Assembly: GCA_964007475.1 (NCBI GenBank)
Contig: OZ023274.1
Span: 86,075,936-86,139,935, forward strand
Origin: Hybos culiciformis
Lineage: Eukaryota; Arthropoda; Insecta; Diptera; Hybotidae
DNA length: 64,000 bases
Reading direction: 5' to 3'
A program made the translations under genes and the position numbers. This document shows positions 51,501 to 64,000 of this stretch, piece after piece; position 1 is the stretch's first letter; each line of letters starts with the position of its first letter. The notes beneath the pieces were generated by a model, which had not been told where the DNA came from, did no database searches, and saw only the letters and a list, made by a program, of their open reading frames with translations.

Positions 51501-54420
51501 TTATACAAAGTCTAAAGGTAGATTTTGCATTAAGAAATTTTTTAATGCACAAAAACATAATATTCTTTCGTAGTTTTTCATAGTTTAAGTCATTAAAAAA
51601 AATAAACATATTTAAGCTCATGGGGGTTGTGAACTAAATAATTTTTATATTTTTTTGATTGGAATTTTGTCCTTAGCGCTTAGCCTGTATTCGCTTATGA
51701 TATATAATTACTTTACATAGGTAGTACAATATAGAATAGTTTTATAAAGGATTTAAGTAACTTGAAATTTGAAAAACAAAACCTGGGTTTAGTTTACATT
51801 CAAGCTAATCATCCTTTATTATTTGGAATTCAAATTTTTAACTTTAAAGAGCCCTCCACGATTATTACTTAAATCGTTTAATTATTATATGAATCTATAT
51901 CTAATCGAATAAATATTTTGAACTTTTATGTACAATGTAAGTATATTTTATTAAGGTGTTTTTTTTTACTGCTTAATTAAGTTTGTCTAAACTAAACAAT
52001 AAAACATTAAAAAAAATTTTTTTTGCTTGCAATTGGTAATTAATTTATAACACTTTAGTACAAAAAACAAGAAATAAATTAACTAAAATGAATGTTAAAA
52101 AACGATATGTCATACAAAAAGTTGCTATGCATACATAAGTACATACTTTTATGCATACATGATACGTATTTATCTCTTTGTGTACATAATATAATATTTG
52201 AAGTCGCCGTTAAATATTTATTTATATATGTATTTTTAAATTCCTGTTCAAGCTTCGTATCGCAATATCGTCAAAATTGTTCAAAACCATCTTTTTAATT
52301 ATTTTCATATCTAAATCGATTTTGAGTGACTTTTATATTTATGTATAATAAATTCAAGTCAATTAAACAAATTAAAAAAAGTAATAAACTTTCAGGTTTG
52401 AAACAAAATATAACATTTATCAACTTTGATTCCCAAAGGATGTTGCACATGCTTTCTGATGTTGTCGTTGGTGTTATTTTGAACTCAGCTGATTAAATTT
52501 GAATCCTTTTATGTTTCGTTTTACATTATAAACCCTCAAAAACAATATCATCAATATTTTATGAACTCTGTTTTGGCACGTGTAGTTATCTTTTACAAAA
52601 ATAGGGTGGATCCTTTAAAGGTCATTCCAAAAAAAATTATAGTACGGACATTTATTAAAAATTTAGATCTCGCACTATTTCAATATATTTTTCTCTGCGC
52701 TATTTCATCATTAATGCGGTAATTAAAAAAAAAATTAATTAATACAGAGAAAAAACTCGGCCTATTTCAAACGGCGCTACTGCATGTAGCCGATATATGA
52801 TATCTTAATACTCTCATTAAAAAAAAAAATGCAGCTTTGTAGTAATATTATAAATTAAATTTTTTTTAATAAAAATTAAAATAAATAGCATAGATTGTAA
52901 TTTATATGCTAAAATATGAAAATTTGGACATATCGGTGTATGATATAATTATAATAACACGATATAACGTAGTTTCTTCAACATTATTTTCATTCTTACA
53001 ATTTATCACAAATATCATTATTATTTATCACAGAACAACCCATTATGTACTTTAATAAATTTATTATAACTTTTTATGAGAGCATAATTTTTCACTTGCA
53101 ATATGATTAATAAAGCTTGTCACAATTAAATTATTTTAAGATTGAAGTGGGAAATTAAAAAAAAATTTATGAACAAACACTTTACTTTCCAAGGTGTTTT
53201 TAATTCAAGATTAAACTTAAAAATGAGTCAAAAAAAATATAAAATCCCTTAAAAATGAAATATTTTCTTTTTGCTTTTAATATATCTCATCACATTAACA
53301 AGTTTGCAACATAACTAATTACGCTTCTTTAACATTTTACGTCTTAATAAGGTCTCAGTGCCGATTAGTCTAACAGTGCTGTAGTTATCTAATTATTTTA
53401 TTTTATAAAATCCCTAGAATTTTTTTCAAAATGTGAAAATGAAAATCAATAACCAGCACATATTTTACTTTCAATTTTTATCACTATTTAATATCAATTT
53501 CACTCTCAAATAATGATTGTAAAGAAAATTTTTGTCCATTGTGGGCTTTTATTTTCAGATTCCTAGTTTTGTCAAAAACACCAAACCACTTTCAAAATAT
53601 TCAGCCAAAAACTAATTGAAAAATCTGAATAATAGTTTCTGTATAATTCTGTGTAATTAAAAAGTTCCATAATTATGTACTTTTTCTACGTTAAGCTCAC
53701 ATACGTTTCTAATCGTCCCACTGGTACTTTTCAAGTATAGAGTACACAAAAGTCTTAAGAAAAGACCGTTCGTTTAAATAAAAATTTTCAAATCCTACAA
53801 ATGAGTAGGATAATTTTAAGCTTTGCTACAAAAAAAAAAAAAATAACACATTTGAGGCTGCAGTTTATTTCTGCAAGAAAAAATTGAAGTTATTGCTATG
53901 TCAAAAAAACGTATCATGTGCATTCCATTGCATTATATAATTATACATTATCTATAAAATGTCCATGTGTATATGTACATATATGAATAAATCAATTTAT
54001 TAGTTTACAAGGTAAGACAAAGGGGTTGTTTATTCCTTGCAATTCATTTAATGAAATATTTTACCTTAATAAAATACAATAATATTTTAATTGACCTAAG
54101 TTATAATCTTTATAACTTAATATTTTATGAATTTTTAATTAATTGAAAAACAATTTACTATTTCTATTTTATTATTATTTTAGTTTATTTATTTTGTATA
54201 TATATTTTTAAACTATTCATTCATAATATATTCACAAATAATTATTTTCTGCAGAGTTCATTGTAGTTTCTTTTATCTACATATACATAATATTTATTAG
54301 AGAATACTTATTTTTAACATAATAATTCATTTTAACAAATTGAAAATGGAATTTATAAATGGATTTCTGTAATATATTTTCCTTGTACGTAGGTAAAATA
54401 TAAAATTGTCAAAAACATTC
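45550..54420. other. 8.9-kb gene-poor gap between Phox2 and clathrin light chain
   Basis: AT-rich DNA with homopolymer and TTA runs (about 45.82-45.85 kb). It contains the Phox2 5' UTR and promoter side and the clathrin light chain 3' UTR side. Apart from a short TTAGGTT-type repeat at 49351-49438, no gene or element was recognised. Its length suits distal enhancers of a developmental gene, but no conserved block can be judged from one sequence. Confidence 0.45.
49351..49438 (-). repeat. TTAGGTTAGG-type dispersed repeat, copy 2 (inverted)
   Basis: On the minus strand it reads TTTAGGTTAGATTATGTTGC, then CCTTTCCTTGCACTTAGGCC and CCCATTCTACTACCCTACC. This parallels copy 1 (CCTTGCACCTAGG, CCCGTTGTACTGCCC) with divergence. 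Confidence 0.5.
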
Positions 54421-57400
54421 TTATGATACTTTCTTAGTTGGTGCTTGTGGATTTTGCTTCAATTGGAGAATTATTGACCGCATGCGCGAGACATCTTTAT
54501 TAAGCTTATTTGATTTTGGATTGAAATCGCATAATTTAGCAATACGTTCCCATTCTGTACCAGGCTCGATTTCATCATTTTCGGCAACACATTGTTTTTC
54601 GGCATTTCTATGGAAATACATAAAACATTTAATATTTTTAATTGAAATTAATTAATAAAGAATAGTTAATTATAAAATATTATTTTATTTCACACATTCC
54701 AAACATATGAATTGCAGTAAAAAACGATATTCGATTCCTGACTATGTTTATGTACTTTTTACACTAATCTTTTGATCTTTTTTATATCAATGTAATCATA
54801 TTTTGAAGCATAATCTTATTTATTCAGGATTTCATATTTCTCAGATAATTAAATAAAGTTTTTATTATTCTAATTCAATAATTTTTTGCAACCAGCTGGA
54901 TTATAATTACCTACTCTAATATACATATTTCCATTTAAATAAAGCTTTTCTTTTTTAGACATTTTTGAAGAATATGTATGATTTTCTATAGCTATATTTG
55001 CCACTTTTGAGCTAATATAAAGTTATATAACTAATCATTCAATGTTATAATTATATGATGTAAAAATATATAAAAAAATGGAAAATAAATTAATTGAATA
55101 TTTAATTTTGTAATGTACAATATGTAGTATATTAATATTATGTAGGTGAAGTGCTTAGAGTGCAGAAAGTTATGATTTCAGTATTAAAGATATTTGGAAG
55201 CCAGTGATGGTGATATTGGTTATGAAATAAAAGTCGGAGATGATAAAAAGCTTCGAAGATAATATATTAATTGGAGAATATATGACAGGTAGTTCAAATC
55301 ATGACGTAATATAGACAACTTATTCTCCCAAACTTATTAAAAATTTTGTTGTCTTTGTATGTTGAATAATCGATGAAATTTATATGTGTGATAAAAGAAG
55401 AATATACTTAGTGAGTTTAATAAAACAGAATTTCAAATCATGACGTAAACATGGAGAAAGATTAATTTGTATTTTCTAGTAATACTGATAGTGTGCTCAC
55501 ACTATTTTCGAAAAGAAATTCTATTTTTTGTTCTATATCATACTTTTCTAATTCTCGAATTTATCATGATTACAACGAAAATTAATAGTAACAACATTAA
55601 AAACTAAAATTTTTTTATTTGCAACATTATTATAATTTTTTTTTTATCATTTTTTTGTCCAAATGTCTACAAAATTATGTGTAAATATAGCAAATTAATG
55701 TTTAATATATTTTTTAACTTTATTTAAATTAAATAATTCTAACATCACTAAGCAATTTTTTTTTTTATTATTTTAGTCATTATCAATTTACGTGAGTGAA
55801 AAAAAATTGAAATTATTTAAAATGTGTTTAATAAATATACTTTTATCTTACCTGGCCGATTCTCTGAAGATTAAATTACAGACATGTAAATTAGTATTTG
55901 AGAAGAAAAATATTAATTTAATTATTTAAAAGGCTATGAGATGGAGAAAAAAAATTTTGATTAACACAATAAAAGAAATAAACCTGAGTTGAAAACCATC
56001 GTCTTCAATAATAAAAAATAAATATCAGACTTAAAAATTTTATCCTATTAACATAATTCTGTTTAACGTTATAGTTTTTCTATTTGATTACTTTTAAAAT
56101 CAACTGATATAAAATATAAGTATAACAAATACAAATTATTTAAATTTTACATCGACTTCTAAGCCTAAGAGAAATAGGATATACATTGTAAGGTCAAGAC
56201 ATTTTTGTTCTTTCCGTGCTCTTTTTTTCTCGACTTGAAATTATTTCTATTTTTAAAGTTGTCTGTCGATAGATAAATTGGCCAAAAACATAAATATGCT
56301 TGATATGTCTTATCTGCACATCAACTCACAATGCGCTCAAAATAGGCCTAATACCGAAAATTCTGAAAAAACGAAACAAGTATGAAATTGCATACCTATT
56401 TGATGCTTTGGTTTTTGCTATAGATTCTTCATGCTGCTTGTACCAATCCTCAAGTTCAACTCGAGCTTGTTCTCGAAGTTCTTCCTTCTTTTTTTCTTCA
56501 TCTTTATCTTTTTTCTCCAGAATTTCTTTTTGTTCTTCACGCCACCGCTTAATTTTCTCAGGCTCTTCACGTACAACGCCTTTAAAAAATGAAACACGAT
56601 AGTAATGAACTTTAGAAGTAAAATAACTTAAATACAATATTGTTTTTTTTTTTTAAACCTGAATTCGAAATGATAAAAACACAAGCTTTCTATAGAATAT
56701 AATATAACATAGTAAATTTACTTTTTAAATTAGTGTTATCACTTTTCATTTACTCTAAAATATTGGAATAAGTAAATAAATAATGAAAACAAAAAATCAA
56801 ATGTCAGCAAATACATCGTGGTAATCATATAACATTGAAAAATGAAACTTTGAATTCTTTGAAAATACAAAATTAAAGAATAATTTTCACTCTTATTTGC
56901 CTACGTCAATAACAATAAAAATATAATTTTTATACAATTAAACAAATAAATATATCAGAATGAAAGAAAATACATATATTGAAGAGATTATCAAAATATT
57001 TAAAATTCTTTTAATTTCTTAAAATTCACTTATTATCAAATTACCATTAATAGGCTCGTCAATTCCTAGGCTTCCATATTTATTGATCATTTCAAAGCTA
57101 CCAGAATCAGCTGCAAAAAAAAAGTATTACTTCTTTAAAACATAAATAAAGTATGAGCTATAATAATAATTCAACTTTACGAACTTATAAAAAGTTTGGG
57201 AAATACTTACTTAGGTATCCACTTTCTTTTAGTTGACAATGTTTTTAAAAATTACAATTGACATTTATTATATTTAAAATCCCTAGGTAGGTAAGATAAC
57301 TAAATGGAATTTTTTGTTTTGTATTTTGCGTATTGAATGATTAATTAAAGTTAACATGTCATTCAAAATTCAATCTAAGTTTATATGATTAAGTTTTAAG

Positions 57401-58557
57401 ATTGGAAGGTGAGCACCTATACTTTTATGTGACCGTACGTACCACATTACGTGGTACAGTCCCACTTTTTAAGCAAGCGTCCAACATTGCCCTTTGTATC
57501 ACATTTTGTACCACATTTTCCCCGCCAGCTCATTTTCTAGCCATATTGCTTTAGTGAACATTACATGTGGAGCTCTCGAATAACACAATTAACAATCGAA
57601 ACATTAAAAGCTATGCTTATTGTAAAAACCAATTTTACAAAAGATTGTGAATATTGTGATACATTTGACTCAAATATTATAAAAAACATTGAGCTTCAAA
57701 AAAAAAAAAAAAATTCTGCCGAAAAATATTTGTAAGCTGCATTTGTAAGTTTTTATTATATTATTTTAGTCAGATGAATTGTTGACAATATTTTTTTTAT
57801 TTAGGTAGTTATTTAAAATAATTCTTTATTTTTTTCTATTTAAAATAAATATGGATTATAAAAATTTAAAATATATATGTTTACAATTTTTACACCCGCT
57901 GTACCACCTTGACTCAATAGAAATCTGGTCACTTTACTATACTTCCAAATACTTGCAAATATTTTTAATTTAAATCAAATTTATACATATCTGCAATTAC
58001 AAAGATATCTATATAGTCTAACTAAATAAACTTAATAAAAATATATTTTTTTCATTAAGCTATCAATCATCCCACAAACTAGAATGGAGATTTAAAAATA
58101 TATTTCACTTAGAAGTATCTAGCCTAGACTTACCTACAAATTAAAATTATAAAAAACATTAACGCAAAAATGTATTCGGAAAATAAAAGCAAAAATCTAA
58201 GTAAGCTAAGCTCGTTATCTTTAATGACATTGTTATAAACCTACCAACCACCTTACCTGCCTAATAAGAAAAACATTGGTTTGGTTTTGGTCACACAAAT
58301 TTCATTTAAAACAAAAACATAAATTTAATATTTAGGTTAACTCGATAAGCTAATTGTAATTTTAGTTATTTCTACGCCCACTAAAATGATAATTTATTTT
58401 AAAGTTATTTTTTTTTTTTTTTACCATTGCCATTATTTAATTTTGGTTCTTCAATTATTCCACCACCTAATTCTTCAAATTGACTTTGTTCTCTTGCCAA
58501 AAATTCAGCAGCCGGATCTTCTTGATCATTCAAAATATTATTTTCAAAAGCATCCAT
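54421..58557 (-). CDS. Clc: Clathrin light chain
   Basis: Four coding exons in transcript order: 58425-58557, 57045-57110, 56396-56579, 54421-54607; sum 570 nt, 189 aa. The N-terminus MDAFENNILNDQEDPAAEFL leads into the acidic region and EQSQFEELGG. Exon 2 encodes GSFEMINKYGSLGI. Exon 3 is the heavy-chain-binding helix (REEPEKIKRWREEQKEILEK, then KKKEELREQARVELEDWYKQ). The last exon carries PGTEWERIAKLCDFNPKSNK and KDVSRMRSIILQLKQNPQAP, the conserved C-terminus. The protein coats vesicles by binding the clathrin triskelion and Hip1-type adaptors. Two further small candidate exons (55852-55863 and 57211-57225) keep the frame and may be alternatively spliced. Confidence 0.95.
55852..55863 (-). 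CDS. Clc: Candidate 12-nt alternative microexon of clathrin light chain
   Basis: On the minus strand, TTTAATCTTCAG precedes AGAATCGGCCAG, which is followed by GTAAGATA. Inserted between exons 3 and 4 (phase 2) it reads R-ESAR-N, adding four residues (Glu-Ser-Ala-Arg) without breaking the frame. The junction is the site after KANNR where vertebrate light chains take neuron-specific inserts. Both splice sites are good; actual use is inferred. Confidence 0.5.
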
Positions 58558-59225
58558 TATTTATTATTTTTCTTTAATAATTAATAAATTGAAAATTAAA
58601 AGCATGCAAATATTAAAATAAAATTCAATTTCAAATTTCTAATTTCTTAAAAGAAAAGTGTTAAATAGAAAATTTTCAAGCGAACGAAATGCAAATGATT
58701 TGTCATCTTTTTTTTGGCACACACACCCACAATGGAGCACAGTATTTTTTGCCTCAAAATACTGCTGACTCAAAAAGGCTGTTAGAAAATAAAATTTAAT
58801 TACATTGGGATTTGCGCTACTCGTGGTTCAATTTTTAAACATATGATTAACATGTTGATGTCTTGTTGAAACAAAACGTATCATTTTCAGTTTTACGTTA
58901 CTAAACCAATGAAGATGGACCTTGAGTCGTAGTTGTCTAAAAGAACTGAAACAATTAAATTTCACTTCTAAAAATTTTTATTTCGATAAAATAATCGAAA
59001 AAATTATTAACATTATATGTTTTTTTAGGTACTTATATAAATAGTTATTATCAGAGAATAATTTCATTATGATGTTTGTTCTTAATAAGAGAGTATTTTA
59101 CTAAAATATTAAAAGTTTTGATTAACTTTTTGTTTTAAAAGATTACTACATAAATAAAATATTTACATAATATTAATAAATTGATATTTAAAAATAAAGA
59201 GAAATTAAAACGATAAAGATTATTT
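58558..59225. other. spacer upstream of clathrin light chain
   Basis: Contains the clathrin light chain promoter and 5' UTR and the 3' UTR of the following glycosyltransferase gene, both minus strand. No motif stands out. Confidence 0.4.
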
Positions 59226-62200
59226 TTACGAAGAATGTTCACTTAATTTGATCTCAGTTAAAATCCAAGTAAAGAGTGGAAGTTTTTTGATACTATAAAC
59301 ATCATATTTTATTGAATTAATACCATCATTTATCCACTTTTTGACACCGTTAGCTAAATTCTCATATCTAAAAAATATTAGTAAAAGAGTAAATAAAGAG
59401 TAAATAATAAGTAAAAATAGTAAAAGAGGAAATAAACTAATTTGATACACAATGAGGAAGTTCTTTAATTAAGTTTAAAAAGATTCTTTGATATGTATTA
59501 CATTTACTAGTAATCACCAACATTCGAGATTGAAAATTAATTTACACAGAAACAAAAAATAGAAAAACCATGAAAATCGGTTTATAATTGTGGTCTTAAA
59601 AGTGTACATAAAGGTTTGTTTAAGCCGAACGTTAGCAAACAACAAAATAGATGTATGTATATATGTAATATTTAAATGAATATAACTAAATTGCAAAACC
59701 GCCTTCTAAGGTAGCCCCCCGTCGGTGTCTCGGATCAAAAAAATAACCAAGTCTCTAGGCTCCTTATTTTCAAAATTTAAAAATTTTGAAATTTGTCGCA
59801 TAGTCCCCGAATTGAACCCTGGGACAACGGTTTGGGCTTTTCAACATCCAGTCTTCTAAATAATCGATTCGGGTCCAACGCTACTATATTTTATCGGAAC
59901 ATACCTAAATTTCAAAACCGGCTTCTAATGTAGCCCCCCGCCGGGGCTCCGGATCAAAATTTCTAGTACCCTATAACCATCTCGGGCCCCAATGATACTT
60001 AAGTTCAAAATTTCAGCCAAATCGGTTCAGTGGTTTAGGCGAGAAACAGATAATTTTCATTTTTATATATTAAAGAAGAAGAAGATGAACTGTGTTTTAT
60101 AAAACCTCTAAGTAACAAAATTTAAATAAAACAAATACTTATTGTTTTAGATCAATTTCAACAGACCTATTAACTAATTTTTTTTTTAATTCTATACATT
60201 TTGATAGACGTTGTTTACTTTTAAGATTTGACTAAACATACCTTTTTGGATTAGCTTTTTCTTTTTTATGATTTAACATCATATATCTCGCAATATTCAT
60301 TGGATATCTTGAAATATGATAATTAGCGTGCTTCAGTCTAGAAAAAAAACACAAAATATTATTAAAAAATTATGTATTGTATTATGAAATAATAAATGAA
60401 TAAATAAAATAAATAAATTCTTGAACGGAATTGAAAGATAAAAAATTATATAACCACCTGTTACTCATATCATCGTCTTCTCCTCCCCAGCCCCAAAATG
60501 AATTTGAAAAACCATTAACTGTTTTAAATTGATTCGTGTTCATCGATGATACTCCACCAAATATAGAATTATATGGAAGTCTTAAAATTCATTAATTTTT
60601 TATTATTTTTAATTATACCAATGGAAGCTTAAATGTTACCTGAATCCAAAAATATCAATTGCTACAGAATGATGTCTACAGGACGATATAGCTGGACAAG
60701 TATATAAGTTTCTATCATCTAAAGGTAATAAATCTACGTCGTGAAATATAAAGCAATCCCGGGAATGTAACTTATTAGCTTCCAAAAAACCAATGTTCAT
60801 TAAAGCTGAAACAACATGTTATTTAATGAAATTTTTGTATAATAAATATTACATGTAATATCGTATAGAAATAAATATACATACATATATTATAAATTTA
60901 TTTGCAAAAATTTAATTATATATATCATATATGTATATAAAGTTTATACACAAAATATATATAAAATTTATATATATATATATATATATATCATAATATA
61001 ATACATATATAAAATTTATTTTACATGAAATTGTATATTATCAAATATTTATAATATTATGTTAAATTTATAATATAAAAAATATACAATATTTATAATT
61101 TTATATAATATTTTTAATATTGTATAATATTATAATATAATATTGTATATTAGAACAGTTTACAATATTTATAATATCATAGAATTTCTGATAACCTGCT
61201 CTATTAAAGGGTTTTCCATTTGTTTGTTCTATTACAAAAATCTCATATTCTATATTTTGCTTCATTAAAAAAGGATGAATATTTTTTAAAAATATTGGCA
61301 AATGAGTATATCGATCACGAAATGGTACAATGATAGCTACATTGTACCTAGGTAAACAATCTTTTGGACGATAATAACCACCTGGCTTAATTTGTGATGA
61401 CAATTGACATTCAATTTTTTCCAAAGGTTCAAATTTGGTGTCCGCAATTATTGGTCCAACTAAAAAAAAATTTAGTTATTTCTAATTAAAAAAGAGAAAT
61501 TAAGGAAATATGAGAATAGAAAACTTTTTTTTTGCCCATAAATCCATCCAAAAGCTGTACCACTTTTTTAATAGGTACGATACAACCTTAACTTATAAGT
61601 TATAAATAAATAAATGTACTTACTTAGATTTGGTGGCACTTGAGGGCAAGGATTTAATAGATTTTCACTTATATTGGTGCTAACAATTGTTTCCAAATGA
61701 TTATTTGATGAAAACGATTTTTCAAAATCAGTACTTTTCATATAATTATTAGTATGCAGAGATGTATTTTGCGTATTAAATATTACATTAACAGAAGAAT
61801 TGGAATCAGTAAATACTGTGTAAATGGAATCTGAATCAAAATCATCCCTAAAACATAAAAATATTGGGTAACAAAAATTTTTTAGTTTAATGATCTACTA
61901 ATACGTTAAAAGGGATTTTTAGTGTTGTTGATGCTAAAATTTATTTTTTTTAATTTAACGACGAAAACTGGATTAGCTATTTCGATGAAAACTGACTTAG
62001 CATTAAAAATTTAATATAAAACTGGAAAGTGCCTTTTGTATATTATCGGGAAATAAAATTGAAGAACCTACCTACATCGCCCACATATATTATGATAGAA
62101 ATGATAATAGTCAGCAAAGTCACCAATTGTTTTATTAAACATAAGTGTTATATTGAAATCACATACCTATTAGAATAGTACCCACAAGTTTTCTTTCATA

Positions 62201-62934
62201 TTATTCCCCTCAATTTATGATTAAGTGATGTTGTCCAATTGATAATTTTTAATATTTTTAAAATTTTAAAGTTTTAAAAATGATTAGATGTCCCTCCAGG
62301 AGTTGGTGATTAGAATACCGCTGTTAATATAAACCTACTCTAGAACATTCGATTTGCGATAAAAAGTGTAACGTGTACATTTCTTTTTTCTGTTTCCATG
62401 GACAACAATTTAAATGAAAAATTATGACAATACAAATGTTCATTCATTGGTTTGGACCTAACGACATTTTAATTAAAAATTTGATTAGGTACCTATTATT
62501 TTACTTATCCATTTGCTGTAAGCTGCCAATTCTAAATTTTATTTTTTAAATATTAATGGATAGGTAGGTGGTAGATTAGATATGATGTTATAACAAAAAC
62601 TGTTAGATTTTTTCACACAAAGTTATTTCTTAAATAGGTATATATTTAATAAAAAAAATAACACAAATTTTACTAGTTATTGATATGCGTTGTTAGAACA
62701 TAAAAAAAGCTTATCGCTAAGGAAGTAGCTATATATAGCGTAGATGTAGGTACCTACCTACCTACCTACAAAATCATCCACTATCATTTATTAAATTTAC
62801 CTGGAATGTGTAAAATAGAAGGCTTCATGTTTATTGGAATTTTGTTTCGGCACGATAAATAAATTTGTTAACAGAATAAAGAAAATAATGAGAAAAACGA
62901 AGCTAATAATTAATTTTCTAATATTGAACTGCAT
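59226..62934 (-). CDS. Beta-1,4-N-acetylgalactosaminyltransferase (beta4GalT family, GT7)
   Basis: Seven coding exons in transcript order: 62801-62934, 61624-61847, 61196-61459, 60640-60805, 60458-60580, 60242-60337, 59226-59367; sum 1149 nt, 382 aa. Type II Golgi protein: short tail MQFNIRK, signal-anchor about 8-28, a Ser/Asn-rich stem, then the catalytic domain. Motifs in order are NVAIIVPFRDR, NGKPFNRA, FHDVDLLP (DVD 230-232, metal and UDP-sugar), SVAIDIFGFRLPY, FGGVSSMN and FWGWGGEDDD (291-300, acceptor binding). Residue 269 before FGGVS is Ile, where mammalian beta4GalT1 has Tyr289. In this family Ile or Leu there favours UDP-GalNAc, as in insect beta4GalNAcTs, which build LacdiNAc on glycans and glycolipids. 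Assignment to the A or B insect paralogue is not possible here. The last intron holds a modular repeat copy. Confidence 0.9.
59686..60072 (+). mobile_element. Modular dispersed repeat, copy 2
   Basis: About 387 bp in the last beta4GalNAcT intron. It has two modules (near 59694 and 59919) with the TAGCCCCCCG core and the tail CAGCCAAATCGGTTCAGTGG...GAGAAACAGATAATTTTCA. It is the same family as 38008-38733 but with one fewer module and no expanded AGAAACAG array. Confidence 0.7.
60885..61160. repeat. AT-rich low-complexity tract with (TA)n
   Basis: Almost pure A and T with a TA run at about 60969-60991 and repeated AATATTATAATAT words. It fills most of the intron between two beta4GalNAcT exons. 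Confidence 0.8.
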
Positions 62935-63612
62935 TTGTAGATATTTTTTCTTCTATTTAATAATATTAAGGTATCCATTTAATTTCAAATGAGCATTATT
63001 GAATTGAGCAAAATATTTATTTAATTTAAAGTGCTAATTAATATTAAAAAAAAAATTATTTTTATATTTAAAATTATATTTTTTAATATTTTGTTTATTA
63101 TCTATTTTTTTTTTTTTTTTGCACTCGAGGTGCAATGCAATTTTCGTTTCCTTATCTCAAATGTCACACAAAAGATCCAACACCACAGAGCTGGTTGCAT
63201 TTTCAAATGGACCAATTTTTTTAATTTATATATAGCATACTTAATAAGGCTAGAAATCAAATTTAATGTAGGCACATAAATTTTTATGTACCTAATTTAT
63301 TAAAATTTAAATGAAAATTAATTGAATAGGTACCTAAATAATTTATTATAATAAATAGTCAAAATTATTAAATGAAACACAAAAATAATTTTTTTTTTTC
63401 TTTTTCTTATTATATTTTTATAATTTTAATAGAAGTTCTTATTTATTTTTTTAATTTGTGTTCTCTTGAAAAAAAAAAAAAAAAAACAATTTGGCAACTC
63501 CAAAATCATTGTCAACGCGAAATAAAACGTGGACATACCTCAGTTTTACCTTTTTTGTTTAATAAGTAATTTTTTTAATTTAAATAAATTATAAATTAAT
63601 AAATAATAGAAA
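62935..63612. promoter_or_regulatory. Divergent promoter region, beta4GalNAcT / eIF2-alpha
   Basis: 678 bp separates the two start codons in head-to-head orientation, so both promoters and 5' UTRs must be here unless there are upstream exons. A GC-richer spot with CACTCGAGGTGCAATGCAA lies at 63122-63140. No TATA box can be assigned in such AT-rich DNA. Confidence 0.45.
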
Positions 63613-63929
<317 letters not shown>

Positions 63930-64000
63930 TAGAATAATTTTTTTTTTATGAATCGGCTTAAAAAATTTTTTTTAACAATTTTAAATTGAAAGCTTTTTTA

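Noticed and set aside
56300..56602. Plus-strand Ser-rich open frame
   Set aside because: It is the antisense shadow of the Lys/Glu-rich clathrin light chain exon 3.

Overview
The window is eukaryotic nuclear DNA from an animal, almost certainly an insect. It is very AT-rich, with long A and T runs. The genes are split into many short exons with GT...AG introns, and spliced proteins match animal families closely. No prokaryotic operons, tRNA, rRNA or CRISPR arrays were seen. The order is not fixed by the sequence. Dispersed TAGGTACCTA words, the TTAGGTTAGG repeats and insect-like protein details (for example a GalNAc-type beta-1,4-glycosyltransferase) suit an insect. All functional names below come from recognising protein motifs by eye, not from database searches.

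Layout: (1) 540-2747, plus strand, the last four exons of CRTC/TORC, with a hAT-type MITE in an intron. (2) 4340-12464, minus strand, a complete 16-exon G-protein-coupled receptor kinase of the GRK2/Gprk1 type. (3) 12465-17037, a gene-poor gap. (4) 17038-21078, plus strand, SLMAP (FHA domain, coiled coils, tail anchor). (5) 21936-24189, minus strand, ribosomal protein RpL12, with a pyrimidine-tract (TOP) start region near 24.45 kb. (6) 24.9-27.8 kb, a cluster of nested fold-back and MITE elements. (7) 29592-35177, plus strand, a GT49 glycosyltransferase (B4GAT1-like). (8) 35937-45549, minus strand, the paired-like homeobox gene Phox2, with large introns holding repeats. (9) 45550-54420, an almost featureless gap. 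(10) 54421-58557, minus strand, clathrin light chain, with a likely 12-nt optional microexon. (11) 59226-62934, minus strand, a beta-1,4-N-acetylgalactosaminyltransferase. (12) 63613 onward, plus strand, the start of eIF2-alpha, cut off by the window end.

For every complete gene the inferred exon lengths sum to a whole number of codons and the splice phases agree. That is the main internal check on the models: GRK 695 aa, SLMAP 704, RpL12 165, GT49 463, Phox2 316, clathrin light chain 189, beta4GalNAcT 382. The genes do not form one pathway; this is an ordinary mixed neighbourhood of signalling (CRTC, GRK, SLMAP), translation (RpL12, eIF2-alpha), glycosylation (two transferases), trafficking (clathrin) and neural transcription (Phox2) genes. 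No new multi-gene system was found. The most interesting signals are the clathrin light chain microexon, sitting where vertebrate neuronal inserts occur, and the layered mobile elements.
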